A stretch of 64,000 bases of DNA from Haliea sp. (lineage in GTDB: Bacteria; Pseudomonadota; Gammaproteobacteria; Pseudomonadales; Halieaceae). The DNA is taken from assembly GCA_024642245.1 (NCBI GenBank), contig JAHEBM010000007.1:1-64000 (forward strand), given 5' to 3'. A program made the translations under genes and the position numbers. The notes beneath the pieces are model-generated. The model was not told the DNA's origin. It did not search any database and was given only the letters and a program-made list of their open reading frames with translations. Below are positions 37,254-44,569 of the stretch, piece after piece. Position 1 is the stretch's first letter, and every line of letters begins with the position of its first letter.

Positions 37254-38554
37254 GCCTCACTAACCGGATACTCCTGGCCATGGTGGCGGGCATCCTGCTG
37301 GGGTCCCTGCTTAATGTGCTGCTGCATGGCGCAGATCTCCCCGTGGGACTGCGTGCCTTTCTTGACGAGACATTGATCGGTGGCCTGTTCGACGTGGTGG
37401 GCCGTATTTTTATCGCCTCCCTGAAGTTGCTGGTGGTACCGCTGGTACTGGTGTCGCTGATCTGTGGTGCCAGCTCACTGGGTGACAGTGCCCGTATGGG
37501 ACCCATCGCCGGCAAGACGATGGGACTGTATCTTGCCACCACGGCCATAGCCGTCACGGTAGCGCTGCTGTTTGCCCTGGTGGTGGGCCCCGGTTCACAT
37601 ATGGAGCTGACTACCGCCGCCAGTTATGTGGCCACAGCGCCGCCACCCCTGACCGATGTGCTGGTCGATATTTTCCCGTCGAACCCGGTGAAGGCCATGG
37701 CCGATGGCAATATGCTGCAGATCATCGTCTTCGCCCTGCTGGTCGGTTACGCCATCGCCCACGCCGGCGAGCCGGGTCGCCGCATAGGCAGCTTCTTCCG
37801 GGACATGGAAGCGGTGGTCATGAAGATGGTCGAAGTGCTGATGGCATTGGCACCCTATGGCGTTTTCGCGCTGCTTGCCAAGCTGTTTTCCACCATGGGC
37901 CTGGGTGCGATTATTGACCTTGCCGGTTATTTCTTCACGGTGCTGGCGGTGCTGCTGTTCCATGCGTTTGTGGTGTACGGCCTGTTGTTCAGGTCGCTGG
38001 CGCGATTGTCCCCATGGATATTGTTCAGCAAATGCCGCCCTGTCTGGGCCTTCGCCTTCAGTACAGCCTCCTCCGGGGCTACCCTGCCGGTCACCCTGAA
38101 CACGGTTGAACGACGACTGGGTGTGCACAACTCGGTGGCGGGTTTCACCATACCGCTGGGGGCTACTATCAACATGGACGGCACTGCCATCATGCAGGGC
38201 GTGGCCACGGTATTCATCGCCCAGGTGTACGGGGTGGACCTCACGGCCACCGCGCTGCTGACGGTTATCCTCACGGCCACCCTGGCCTCTGTGGGCACCG
38301 CGGCGGTACCCGGGGTGGGCCTTATTACCCTCGCCCTGGTGCTGGAGCAGGCCGGTCTGCCGGTGGAGGGCATTGCCCTTATTATCGGCGTCGACCGGCT
38401 GCTGGATATGGTGCGCACCGCTGTCAATGTCACCGGTGACATGGTGGTCTCGGTGATAGTCGCCAGGAGCGAGCGGCAATTCGACGAGGCGGTGTTCCTG
38501 GCGGGCGACAAGGGCCCCGCTGAGTTGCTGGAGGATGGCACGCCGACGCTTTGA
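37250..38554 (+). CDS. Dicarboxylate/amino acid:cation symporter (DAACS family)
   Basis: This 434-residue inner-membrane transporter belongs to the GltP/DctA/GltPh family. Landmarks are the first helix ILLAMVAGILLGSLLN, LKLLVVPLVLVSLICGASSLG, the re-entrant hairpin with SSGATLPVTLNTVERRLGV, the sodium/substrate motif GATINMDGTAIMQG and the final VDRLLDMVRTAVNVTGDMVVSVIV (substrate-binding Asp/Arg region). It imports glutamate, aspartate or C4-dicarboxylates with Na+ or H+. The start is coupled to the upstream Kazal-like lipoprotein gene. Confidence 0.94.
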   Translation: MSLTNRILLAMVAGILLGSLLNVLLHGADLPVGLRAFLDETLIGGLFDVVGRIFIASLKLLVVPLVLVSLICGASSLGDSARMGPIAGKTMGLYLATTAIAVTVALLFALVVGPGSHMELTTAASYVATAPPPLTDVLVDIFPSNPVKAMADGNMLQIIVFALLVGYAIAHAGEPGRRIGSFFRDMEAVVMKMVEVLMALAPYGVFALLAKLFSTMGLGAIIDLAGYFFTVLAVLLFHAFVVYGLLFRSLARLSPWILFSKCRPVWAFAFSTASSGATLPVTLNTVERRLGVHNSVAGFTIPLGATINMDGTAIMQGVATVFIAQVYGVDLTATALLTVILTATLASVGTAAVPGVGLITLALVLEQAGLPVEGIALIIGVDRLLDMVRTAVNVTGDMVVSVIVARSERQFDEAVFLAGDKGPAELLEDGTPTL

Positions 38555-38671
38555 GCGCAGGCTGTGTTATCCTAGCGGCCCCTAAAACACGCCCCGGCAG
38601 GGCAAGTAGCGGCCTGATCCTTGCGATAAGGCGCGCCCCCGCCGGTGTACGCCAGAGGATCCAGCGTCACA

Positions 38672-39322
38672 ATGCCCATTCAATGCACCATCGTGCCGGT
38701 AACGCCCTACCAGCAGAACTGCTCCATTATCAAATGTGAAACCACCGGCAAGGCTGCCATTGTCGACCCGGGTGGGGATGTTGAGCGCATCCTCGGCGCG
38801 GTGCAGAAGATGGGCGCCACGGTCGAGAAAATCATTCTTACCCATGCTCATATGGATCACTGCGCGGCTTCGGATCTGCTGCGGCAGCAACTTGAAATAA
38901 CTATCGAGGGGCCTCACCGGGACGACCAGTTCTGGCTGGACCAGTTGCCCGATGTTTGCCGGATGTCCGGTTTTCCCGCTACCGAAGCCTTTCTGCCGGA
39001 CCGCTGGCTGGAGCAGGGCGATACCGTTACCGTGGGCGAAGTGGTGCTGAAGGTTTTCCACTGCCCCGGGCACACGCCTGGCCATGTCGTCTTCCTGTAC
39101 GAGCCGCAAAAAGTGGCGTGGGTGGGCGATGTGCTGTTCCAGGGCTCGATCGGCCGCACGGATTTTCCCAGGGGCAACCACGAGCAGTTGGTGTCCAGTA
39201 TCCGTGACCGCTTGTTCCCCCTTGGCGATGACATTACCTTCATTCCCGGGCATGGCCCCACCTCCACCTTCGGCCAGGAACGCCGCACCAACCCCTTCGT
39301 GGCGGACAGCCGGTATGGCTGA
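38672..39322 (+). CDS. Metallo-beta-lactamase-fold hydrolase, YcbL/GloC type
   Basis: This 217-residue protein matches the E. coli YcbL (GloC, 215 aa) type-II glyoxalase branch. The metal motif THAHMDHC (His58, His60, Asp62, His63) is followed by FHCPGHTPGHVVF, WVGDVLFQGSIGRTDFP and IPGHGPTSTFGQERRTNPF. The likely reaction is hydrolysis of S-lactoylglutathione or a related thioester. The frame is open to 38645, but the ATG at 38672 is the family start. It overlaps the DUF2288 gene by eight bases. Confidence 0.9.
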   Translation: MPIQCTIVPVTPYQQNCSIIKCETTGKAAIVDPGGDVERILGAVQKMGATVEKIILTHAHMDHCAASDLLRQQLEITIEGPHRDDQFWLDQLPDVCRMSGFPATEAFLPDRWLEQGDTVTVGEVVLKVFHCPGHTPGHVVFLYEPQKVAWVGDVLFQGSIGRTDFPRGNHEQLVSSIRDRLFPLGDDITFIPGHGPTSTFGQERRTNPFVADSRYG

Positions 39323-39653
39323 GCCGGGCGACGGCGTTGGAAATCCCGGGTTTGATGGTAACGACAGGGAAACCCTGCTGCGCACCGAGTACCACAAGCA
39401 GACCGCGCGCATACGCTGGCATGAGCTGCAAACCTGGTATGCGCGCGGCAGCGTGATACGTGTCGATGGCACCATGAACCTGGTGGAGGTCGCGGTGCAA
39501 CTGGGCCTGGATAATGCCGCCCGGTTCGAGCAGTGGATCAGCGAGGGCAGCGTGGCCCCCGTCAGCGATGACCAGGCGCTGGCGTGGTATGAGGTAAACG
39601 AGGAATTGTGGGCAGTAGTGGCGGCGCCCTGGGTGTTGGTACAGCAATGTTGA
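39315..39653 (+). CDS. DUF2288 family protein
   Basis: This 112-residue soluble protein matches the DUF2288 family: LRTEYHKQTARIRWHELQTWYARGSVIRV, NLVEVAVQLGLDN, WISEGSVAPVSDDQA and LWAVVAAPWVLVQ. The function is unknown. The long open frame upstream of 39315 is a shadow of the preceding gene. The true ATG overlaps that gene's stop by eight bases, so expression is probably coupled with the YcbL-type hydrolase. Confidence 0.88.
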   Translation: MAEPGDGVGNPGFDGNDRETLLRTEYHKQTARIRWHELQTWYARGSVIRVDGTMNLVEVAVQLGLDNAARFEQWISEGSVAPVSDDQALAWYEVNEELWAVVAAPWVLVQQC

Positions 39654-39768
39654 GCGGCTGTGACCCCGACTGCAGGTGTAATGAACGAGCGCCAGCCGAT
39701 GGGAGATTCCCCCGGGCGAACTACTGAAACCACCTGGATTCAATATTCACATTAGAGATATTCAAGCG

Positions 39769-40041
39769 ATGGACTGGAAGATATTTTTGACAATATTTGG
39801 CGCTGTGTTTATTGCCGAACTGGGGGACAAGACCCAGCTTGCCACCCTGCTTTTTGCATCTGACAAGGAGGCAAATAAATACCTGGTATTTTTTGCAGCC
39901 TCCGCCGCGCTGGTCGTGGCCTCGGCAATCGGCGTCCTCGCTGGAAGCTTGCTGTCGGAGTATATAAACGAAAAATACCTCCATTACATCGCCGGATTGG
40001 GATTCATGGCGATAGGTGCCGTAACGCTCTATAACGCCTAG
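39769..40041 (+). CDS. TMEM165/GDT1 (UPF0016) family protein, half-size
   Basis: This 90-residue membrane protein has three helices and one copy of the signature ELGDKTQLATLLFA. Family members move Mn2+ or Ca2+, and full-size proteins carry two inverted copies of this motif. A single-copy protein must work as a homodimer or with a second half elsewhere; I see no second copy nearby. The 115 bases upstream do not show the conserved yybP-ykoY manganese riboswitch core. Base use is more AT-rich than in the genes to the left. Confidence 0.85.
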   Translation: MDWKIFLTIFGAVFIAELGDKTQLATLLFASDKEANKYLVFFAASAALVVASAIGVLAGSLLSEYINEKYLHYIAGLGFMAIGAVTLYNA

Positions 40042-40122
40042 GACAGTGACTGCGCGGGAAATGGCGCCGCGAGCCCCGTTTCGGATGATCCGCCCGATGG
40101 TGTATCGCTTTCGCCACACTAG

Positions 40123-40490
40123 TCACCCGGTCTTGGGGTTTCTGGTCTGCCACATGAACGCCAGGCAGGCAGCTATTGCCAGGAGACAAATTGACCCTAC
40201 CCCTAACGGCGCCAATTTTATCCCGACAGATGCTGGCGAGGTGTATTCAGGGCTGGCAAAATCAACCAGAAATGCTGCCCGACTGAAGGCGGCATATGTC
40301 GCGAAAACAAAGAATAACCCCGAGACTATGAAAATCGAATTTACGATTACTATTTGGCAGCGGATGAGCTTGCGCCAGCGGCGAAAGCCACAATCAGATA
40401 CCCTGATATCATCGTTAGAAATATTGCGAAGTAGGACCCAGCGTTCGACTGCGAAATTAGTATCAGTTCCTACAGTTCGGCGTCAGTCAT
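40123..40490 (-). pseudogene. Decayed gene for a small multi-helix membrane protein
   Basis: Reading the minus strand from the ATG at 40490, which has GGGAGA ten bases upstream, gives MTDAEL, then a TAG, then ELILISQSNAGSYFAIFLTM and a second hydrophobic stretch to SSAAK-stop. Shifting frame near 40352-40385 continues the protein with IVIVNSIFIVSGLFFVFATY, AAFSRAAFLVD and a last helix GSICLLAIAACLAFMW, ending RNPKTG at a TGA at 40123. The combined ~122 residues read as one membrane protein with three or four helices. One nonsense codon and one frameshift mark it as a pseudogene unless recoded. I do not recognise the family by name. Confidence 0.65.
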
Positions 40491-40571
40491 TGCTCAGTCT
40501 CCCTGTCGTATAGATGCCTTGCTAAGGTATACCAATGTCTGCGTTGAAACACCGGCTGATAGATTTAATGC

Positions 40572-40901
40572 GTGTGTTGCGTCAACGAGTTGAGATCGCA
40601 CCTGAGAACAGATGATGAGGCACTTCTTTGTATTCATTGGGTTGGCAGGTTCTCTGTTGAAGATGAATCCAATTTGGAGTATGCCTTTGACTTGGGCAAG
40701 CCAGACGATCCTGCTGGCGCAGATCGATACTACTTCAGAGCATGCCCGGAATTCGAAACAAGCGATAAACGCTATGCTTGGCTAAATCGGATTGTGGCCG
40801 TCACCAAATCTCGTACCGGGGATGGAGGCGTCGTGCATAGGTTCTTCAGGTTAAATGAGCCGCGTAATCAGACATGCTCAGTTAAAACAGGCCACTGTTG
40901 A
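40572..40901 (+). pseudogene. DUF3237 domain remnant, N-terminus missing
   Basis: The 109-codon open frame has the C-terminal two-thirds of a DUF3237 domain: LRSHLRTDDEALL (family pattern LDxRxTLxTDDGALI), DRYYFRACPEFETSDKRYAWLNRIVAV and GGVVHRFFRL. DUF3237 proteins are normally about 150 residues. Here an in-frame TAA lies directly before the GTG at 40572, and the 80 bases before it do not encode the missing part in any frame I checked. It is therefore probably truncated, although a shortened protein could still be made. No ribosome binding site is evident. Confidence 0.55.
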
Positions 40902-40954
40902 GCGCATAGAAGCTGCTTGAATTAAAACGGGCAAATCGGCCCATGACGAATAAC

Positions 40955-41036
40955 AGGAGGCATTTGCATGAGAGCCCAGATTCGAAGAACGATAGACCTA
41001 GTCTCCATATTCAGCTGTTATGCCAAGGGAATCTGA
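40955..41036 (+). other. 22-codon ORF with consensus Shine-Dalgarno upstream of the YdeI-family gene
   Basis: AGGAGG at 40955-40960 is followed after seven bases by an ATG at 40968. The frame MRAQIRRTIDLVSIFSCYAK-G-I ends at a TGA at 41034-41036, four bases before the next gene's ATG. It may be a leader peptide that couples translation to the YdeI-family gene, or the left-over start of a lost gene. The peptide itself resembles nothing I know. Confidence 0.25.
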
Positions 41037-41040
41037 TTTC

Positions 41041-41646
41041 ATGCCTAAACCCGATACGACGACAACAATGGCCTTCAAATCACAGAAGGATCTGAGTAAG
41101 TGGCTACAAACGAACCACACCACCCAAAGCGAACTCTGGGTGAAGATCTTCAAAAAGGGATCTGGAATCCCGAGCATAACCTGGAACGAAGTCGTGATCG
41201 CGACACTGTGCTGGGGCTGGATTGATGGTGTCAAAAAGTCACTCGATAACCAAGCCTACCTTCAACGGATTACTCCGAGAAAGATCGGAAGCAATTGGTC
41301 GAAGAGGAATACAGAACATGTCGAGCGCCTAATAATTGAAGGGCAGATGGAAGAGCCGGGGCTCGTGCATGTTCGTGCCGCTAAAGCAGACGGTCGTTGG
41401 GAAAGCGCCTATGCACCTGCAAGTGAGATGACCGTTCCAGCAGACTTTCTAGCAGCTCTGGAGAACAGACCGAAGGAGAAACAGTTCTACGAGACGCTAA
41501 CCAAATCCAATCGCTACGCAATTGCTTATGGATTGGAGACTGCAAAGAAGCCGGAAACTAGGCAGAGGCGGTTTACAAAATTCGTGGATATGCTCGTCCG
41601 CGAAGAGAAGCCTGACTTTGGCTTCAAAAAGAACAACAAGGAATAA
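41041..41646 (+). CDS. YdeI/OmdA (OmpD-associated) family protein
   Basis: This 201-residue soluble protein matches the YdeI/OmpD-associated family: AFKSQKDLSKWLQTNHTTQSELWVKIFKK, ITWNEVVIATLCWGWIDGVKKSLDNQAYLQRITPRK, WSKRNTEHVERLI and the C-terminal OmdA-type end with FYETLTKSNRYAI and KPETRQRRFTKFVDML. The role is unclear; relatives have been linked to bacteriocin or peptide tolerance. I chose the ATG at 41041 (GGGA ten bases upstream) over 41020, which has no binding site. Codon use is more AT-rich than the rest of the window, consistent with transfer. Confidence 0.8.
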   Translation: MPKPDTTTTMAFKSQKDLSKWLQTNHTTQSELWVKIFKKGSGIPSITWNEVVIATLCWGWIDGVKKSLDNQAYLQRITPRKIGSNWSKRNTEHVERLIIEGQMEEPGLVHVRAAKADGRWESAYAPASEMTVPADFLAALENRPKEKQFYETLTKSNRYAIAYGLETAKKPETRQRRFTKFVDMLVREEKPDFGFKKNNKE

Positions 41647-41740
41647 CAAGCACCCATGTGCGCGTCAATCTACGTTTCCGCCTTACGCGGCTGAGGCTAC
41701 GCGGTTTATGCGGGCGTCGCTTCACCCCGCTTGTAGGTTA
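41643..41740. repeat. Imperfect inverted repeat resembling a degenerate integron attC site
   Basis: The region starts TAACAAGC at the stop codon of the YdeI-family gene and ends GCTTGTAGGTTA, with ACAAGC/GCTTGT as the outer arms. Inside are a CCGC/GCGG hairpin, two copies of ACGCGG and a TTTATGCGGGCGTC block. Cassette attC sites start near gene stops with TAACAA and end with GTTRRRY; here the end would need one extra T (GTAGGTT rather than GTTAGGT), so the core is at best degenerate. Confidence 0.25.
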
Positions 41741-41791
41741 ATCAAATGCATTAAAACCTGTGATATCAGGATGCTCACACTTTGGGTGCCC

Positions 41792-43231
41792 CTACTTGAT
41801 CATTTTGATCCAGTCTCCCGTGCGGGGTTCACCTCTCGGGTAAAGTCCGTTCAGCAGTCGCAGCTGGGCTTCGGCGTCGGGAATGCGCACACTTGCGGCG
41901 AGGCTGGCCATGGTCGCGCCGCTGGGTACCTGGATATAGTGGACGCGGTAACCGTTGCCGCTCTGTCGCTCTTTCGGGTGCATCGGCCGGAAGCTCTGGA
42001 TCATGGCCAGCAGTTGCGGGTCTGTGGCGCTGAAATTATCACCCCTGCCGTCAAACAGGTACGTCAGGCTGCCGTAGTCGAGTACACCCACGCGGCTGGA
42101 TGCGCCGCTGTTGGTGGCTACCGCGGTATAGCCCTTGAGGCCCGCCTGGTCCAGCTCGGCGCCGCCGCCAAGATTACCGGTGGCGCCGGCTTCAAGCACC
42201 TGCCGCGGTGTGCTGGCCTGGTCGCGGCGCCGGATTGACAGGTTGAGTGACGCCATGCCGTCCGGAGCGCTGGCGACAATGGCCTGCGAGCTGGCCTGCA
42301 CCGTCCAGCCTGGCGGGTACTCGAAGCTGAAGCCCAGCTTGTTGTGGTAGTAACGGTTATCAGCCCGGGCGCTCTTTACGCTGGGTCCCCACACCAGGCC
42401 CTCGACGTGGCGGCGAAAATCCCCGGGTAGTTCCGGGTCCTCCCGGCTTCCACCGGTGCCGAGGTCACCCGCGGTGCGTATCACCGTCTGCAGGCGCTGG
42501 TCGTTGCGCGGGTGGGTGGCATACAGGCCGTGATAGCTCGCTACCGACCTGCCACTGGACTTGGCTTTTACCCGCTGGTACTGCTCCTGGTCCTTGAGTA
42601 CGCCGATCACCTCCAGCAGTGCGTCCGGGTCATAGCCCGCGGTGTGCATGTACTTTGCGCCCAGCCCGTCCGCTTCCAGTTCGTGCTCGCGGCCATAACC
42701 GCGCACCAGCTCGGTGCCGTACATGTTTGACGCGTCAGCGAGCTCGCCGCTGCCGGTGAGGATGGCAGCAGTGGTGGCCACAACCTGGTTGGTAATGCTG
42801 GCAGCCCGCTGGCGCGCCGAATGGTTCGCGGTGATATGGCCGATCTCGTGGGACAACACGCCCGCCAGTTCGGCCTCATTGTCGAGGTAGGCCAGCAAGC
42901 CCCGATTGACATAGATAAATCCGCCGGGCATTGCGAAGGCGTTGATATCGGGGCTGTCGATCACGGTGAAGGTGAAGGGGTCGTCGGGGGTATCACTGGC
43001 CCTGACCAGTCTTTGGCCCACGCTGTTCACATAGGCGAGTAATTGGGGGTCATCGTAGGCCGCGCCGGCCTCCAGGATTTTCTGGTGTTCCGAGGAACCG
43101 GTGTCGACGGGGCGCCCATTGACCAGCACGCCGCTGCTTTTGGATGACGGGGTGTCGGCACACCCACCGGCCAGGGCGAGAGTGGCGACCAGTGCCAGCG
43201 CCGCGTGGCGCTTTGATAGTGGAAGACGCAC
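41792..43231 (-). CDS. M48-family metalloprotease, lipoprotein, with extra C-terminal domains
   Basis: This 479-residue lipoprotein has signal SKRHAALALVATLALAGGC with Cys24. The M48 domain spans ~40-260: MPGGFIYVNRGLLAYLDNEAELAGVLSHEIGHITANHSARQ holds HEIGH (His128, Glu129, His132), and REHELEADGLGAKYM holds the third zinc ligand. After the protease come a PsbP/DUF-like beta region (LGFSFEYPPGWTVQAS, ~315-430) and a LysM-like end (VHYIQVPSGATMASLAA...LNGLYPRGEPRTGDWIKMI). The start is GTG at 43231, one base after the upstream stop; a further ATG would cut into the neighbour. It is the last gene of the 13-gene operon and is probably a periplasmic quality-control or processing protease. Confidence 0.9.
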   Translation of the reverse strand: MRLPLSKRHAALALVATLALAGGCADTPSSKSSGVLVNGRPVDTGSSEHQKILEAGAAYDDPQLLAYVNSVGQRLVRASDTPDDPFTFTVIDSPDINAFAMPGGFIYVNRGLLAYLDNEAELAGVLSHEIGHITANHSARQRAASITNQVVATTAAILTGSGELADASNMYGTELVRGYGREHELEADGLGAKYMHTAGYDPDALLEVIGVLKDQEQYQRVKAKSSGRSVASYHGLYATHPRNDQRLQTVIRTAGDLGTGGSREDPELPGDFRRHVEGLVWGPSVKSARADNRYYHNKLGFSFEYPPGWTVQASSQAIVASAPDGMASLNLSIRRRDQASTPRQVLEAGATGNLGGGAELDQAGLKGYTAVATNSGASSRVGVLDYGSLTYLFDGRGDNFSATDPQLLAMIQSFRPMHPKERQSGNGYRVHYIQVPSGATMASLAASVRIPDAEAQLRLLNGLYPRGEPRTGDWIKMIK

Positions 43232-43232
43232 G

Positions 43233-43904
43233 TCAATACTCGCTGGACAGGAACTGCAGCAACTGGTTGCCAATCCCGTCACAGGCAGTACCCTGCACGG
43301 GAGCGATAATGGGAATGGGGATGATCACGGCAGGCATGTAGGACTGGCCATTCGCGGTGGTGCTGATACGCCCCACCTCCGCATGCTCGGTGAAGTTCCA
43401 GATGGTAGCCTCGTAGTTGGCGTCACTGCTCCAGGTGCCGAAGCCAAAACAGCCCCCACCGCCCGGGCCGACGGCGCAGGTCATGGAGCCGTTGGAATCG
43501 GAATCCTCGGTGGAGCCGTCGATCCAGATCATGTACTGGGTGTTGAGGGACGCCAGTTTCTCGGCCACTGCCGGTTGCCGTTGCATCAGTCGGTCCAGGT
43601 CGTCAATCTGCAGCGGTGCGGTGCGGGGCTCGAACCAGGGATAGAAGTCGTTGATGAAGTCCAGTTCGCTGATGACTGTAATGGACCGGTCACCGGCGGC
43701 GATGTGCTTGCCCACGCATTCGACAAAATCCGGTTCGGTGTCGTAGTCGCTGGCGTGGCGCCGACCGAGAATCACGACCGTGGCATTGCCGATACCGTCG
43801 CTGGGCTCGTTGAAAACCATCTGGTCAACCGTCGAGGTGACACAGCCGGAGAGCAGTGCCACGATGGCGCCCGGTAACAGGGCGCGGCAAATTGTACGGA
43901 TCAC
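43233..43904 (-). CDS. Unrecognised lipoprotein of the VWA/ExbB operon
   Basis: This 223-residue lipoprotein has lipobox LLSGC (Cys21). The mature part begins with a beta-strand-like ATVVILGRRHASDYDTEPDFVECVG and contains SITVISELDFINDFYPWFEPR, two further Cys around a Gly run (TCAVGPGGGGCFGFG), and a C-terminal stretch with IIPIPIIAPVQGTACDGIG. I recognise no catalytic motif. The ATG overlaps the preceding gene's stop (ATGA), and the M48 gene follows after one base, so it sits tightly inside the operon. Confidence 0.78.
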   Translation of the reverse strand: MIRTICRALLPGAIVALLSGCVTSTVDQMVFNEPSDGIGNATVVILGRRHASDYDTEPDFVECVGKHIAAGDRSITVISELDFINDFYPWFEPRTAPLQIDDLDRLMQRQPAVAEKLASLNTQYMIWIDGSTEDSDSNGSMTCAVGPGGGGCFGFGTWSSDANYEATIWNFTEHAEVGRISTTANGQSYMPAVIIPIPIIAPVQGTACDGIGNQLLQFLSSEY

Positions 43905-44569
43905 AGGCTTGCCTCCTCGTTGGTGCCCAGCCTGCCCTGCAGCCAGGCCCGCACGGCGGGCACCCGGCTGAAACCGGCGGCGAAGTTGGCGCCGGCATCG
44001 CGCAGGGCCATCACGGCCGCCTGGTTTACGGCCGCCTGGTCGCTTTGTAAAAACGCGGTCGGGGTCTTGCCATAGGACGGCATGGTCCAGTCGGCTATGG
44101 GGTTGCCGCCGGTCGTCTCCAGTTTGAAGTGGTAGCGTATCCAGATCTCGTACACCTTGACGTTGGTGTGGGCGGGAATAGCGTACTGCAGTTCAGCGAC
44201 CTCGGGTATCAATACCGCATCTACCGCCGGGTTCGCCTGGCCGGGTCCGGGCCTGCCTTCCAGCGGCACCACCCGGGCGAACATGCCCGCCAGCAGGGTA
44301 TCCCACATTTGTACCTGTGCCGCACCGGTTTTCACCAGCCAGCTGGAGTCCGCCTTGCTCTTGGCCTCGTCGAAAAACTCGTGGTTGGCGAAATCCGCCT
44401 CGTACCACACGCCGATCGTCAGCGGCAGTTTTTCCATGGTCGGGGCTGGAAACTCACCTTTGACCACCACCTTGGACGGGCCACAGCCCGCCAGCAGGCC
44501 CAGCAGCAGGGCGCCGGCCAGCCACTGCAGCCTGTTGAAATCAGGGGCGGAAGTCGTTGAGTCCGACAA
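43901..44569 (-). CDS. Unrecognised lipoprotein of the VWA/ExbB operon
   Basis: This 222-residue lipoprotein has lipobox LLAGC (Cys29). The mature part is an alpha/beta mixture with FPAPTMEKLPLTIGVWYEADFANHEFF, AQVQMWDTLLAGMFARVVPL, a beta segment (VKVYEIWIRYHFKLET) and a helical end. The layout (short strand, helix, strand repeats after the lipid anchor) recalls TolB-N/GNA1162-like lipoproteins, but I cannot assign it. Its start overlaps the end of the upstream VWA gene by 29 bases and its stop overlaps the next gene, indicating coupled synthesis. Confidence 0.75.
   Translation of the reverse strand: MSDSTTSAPDFNRLQWLAGALLLGLLAGCGPSKVVVKGEFPAPTMEKLPLTIGVWYEADFANHEFFDEAKSKADSSWLVKTGAAQVQMWDTLLAGMFARVVPLEGRPGPGQANPAVDAVLIPEVAELQYAIPAHTNVKVYEIWIRYHFKLETTGGNPIADWTMPSYGKTPTAFLQSDQAAVNQAAVMALRDAGANFAAGFSRVPAVRAWLQGRLGTNEEASL

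Noticed and set aside
39654-39768. A yybP-ykoY manganese riboswitch upstream of the GDT1-family gene
   Set aside because: The conserved GGGGAGUAG-type core and its partner loop are not present in these 115 bases.
40046-40513. A 155-codon plus-strand frame
   Set aside because: The protein is Arg-rich and unnatural, and the opposite strand carries a clear, if decayed, membrane-protein gene over the same bases.
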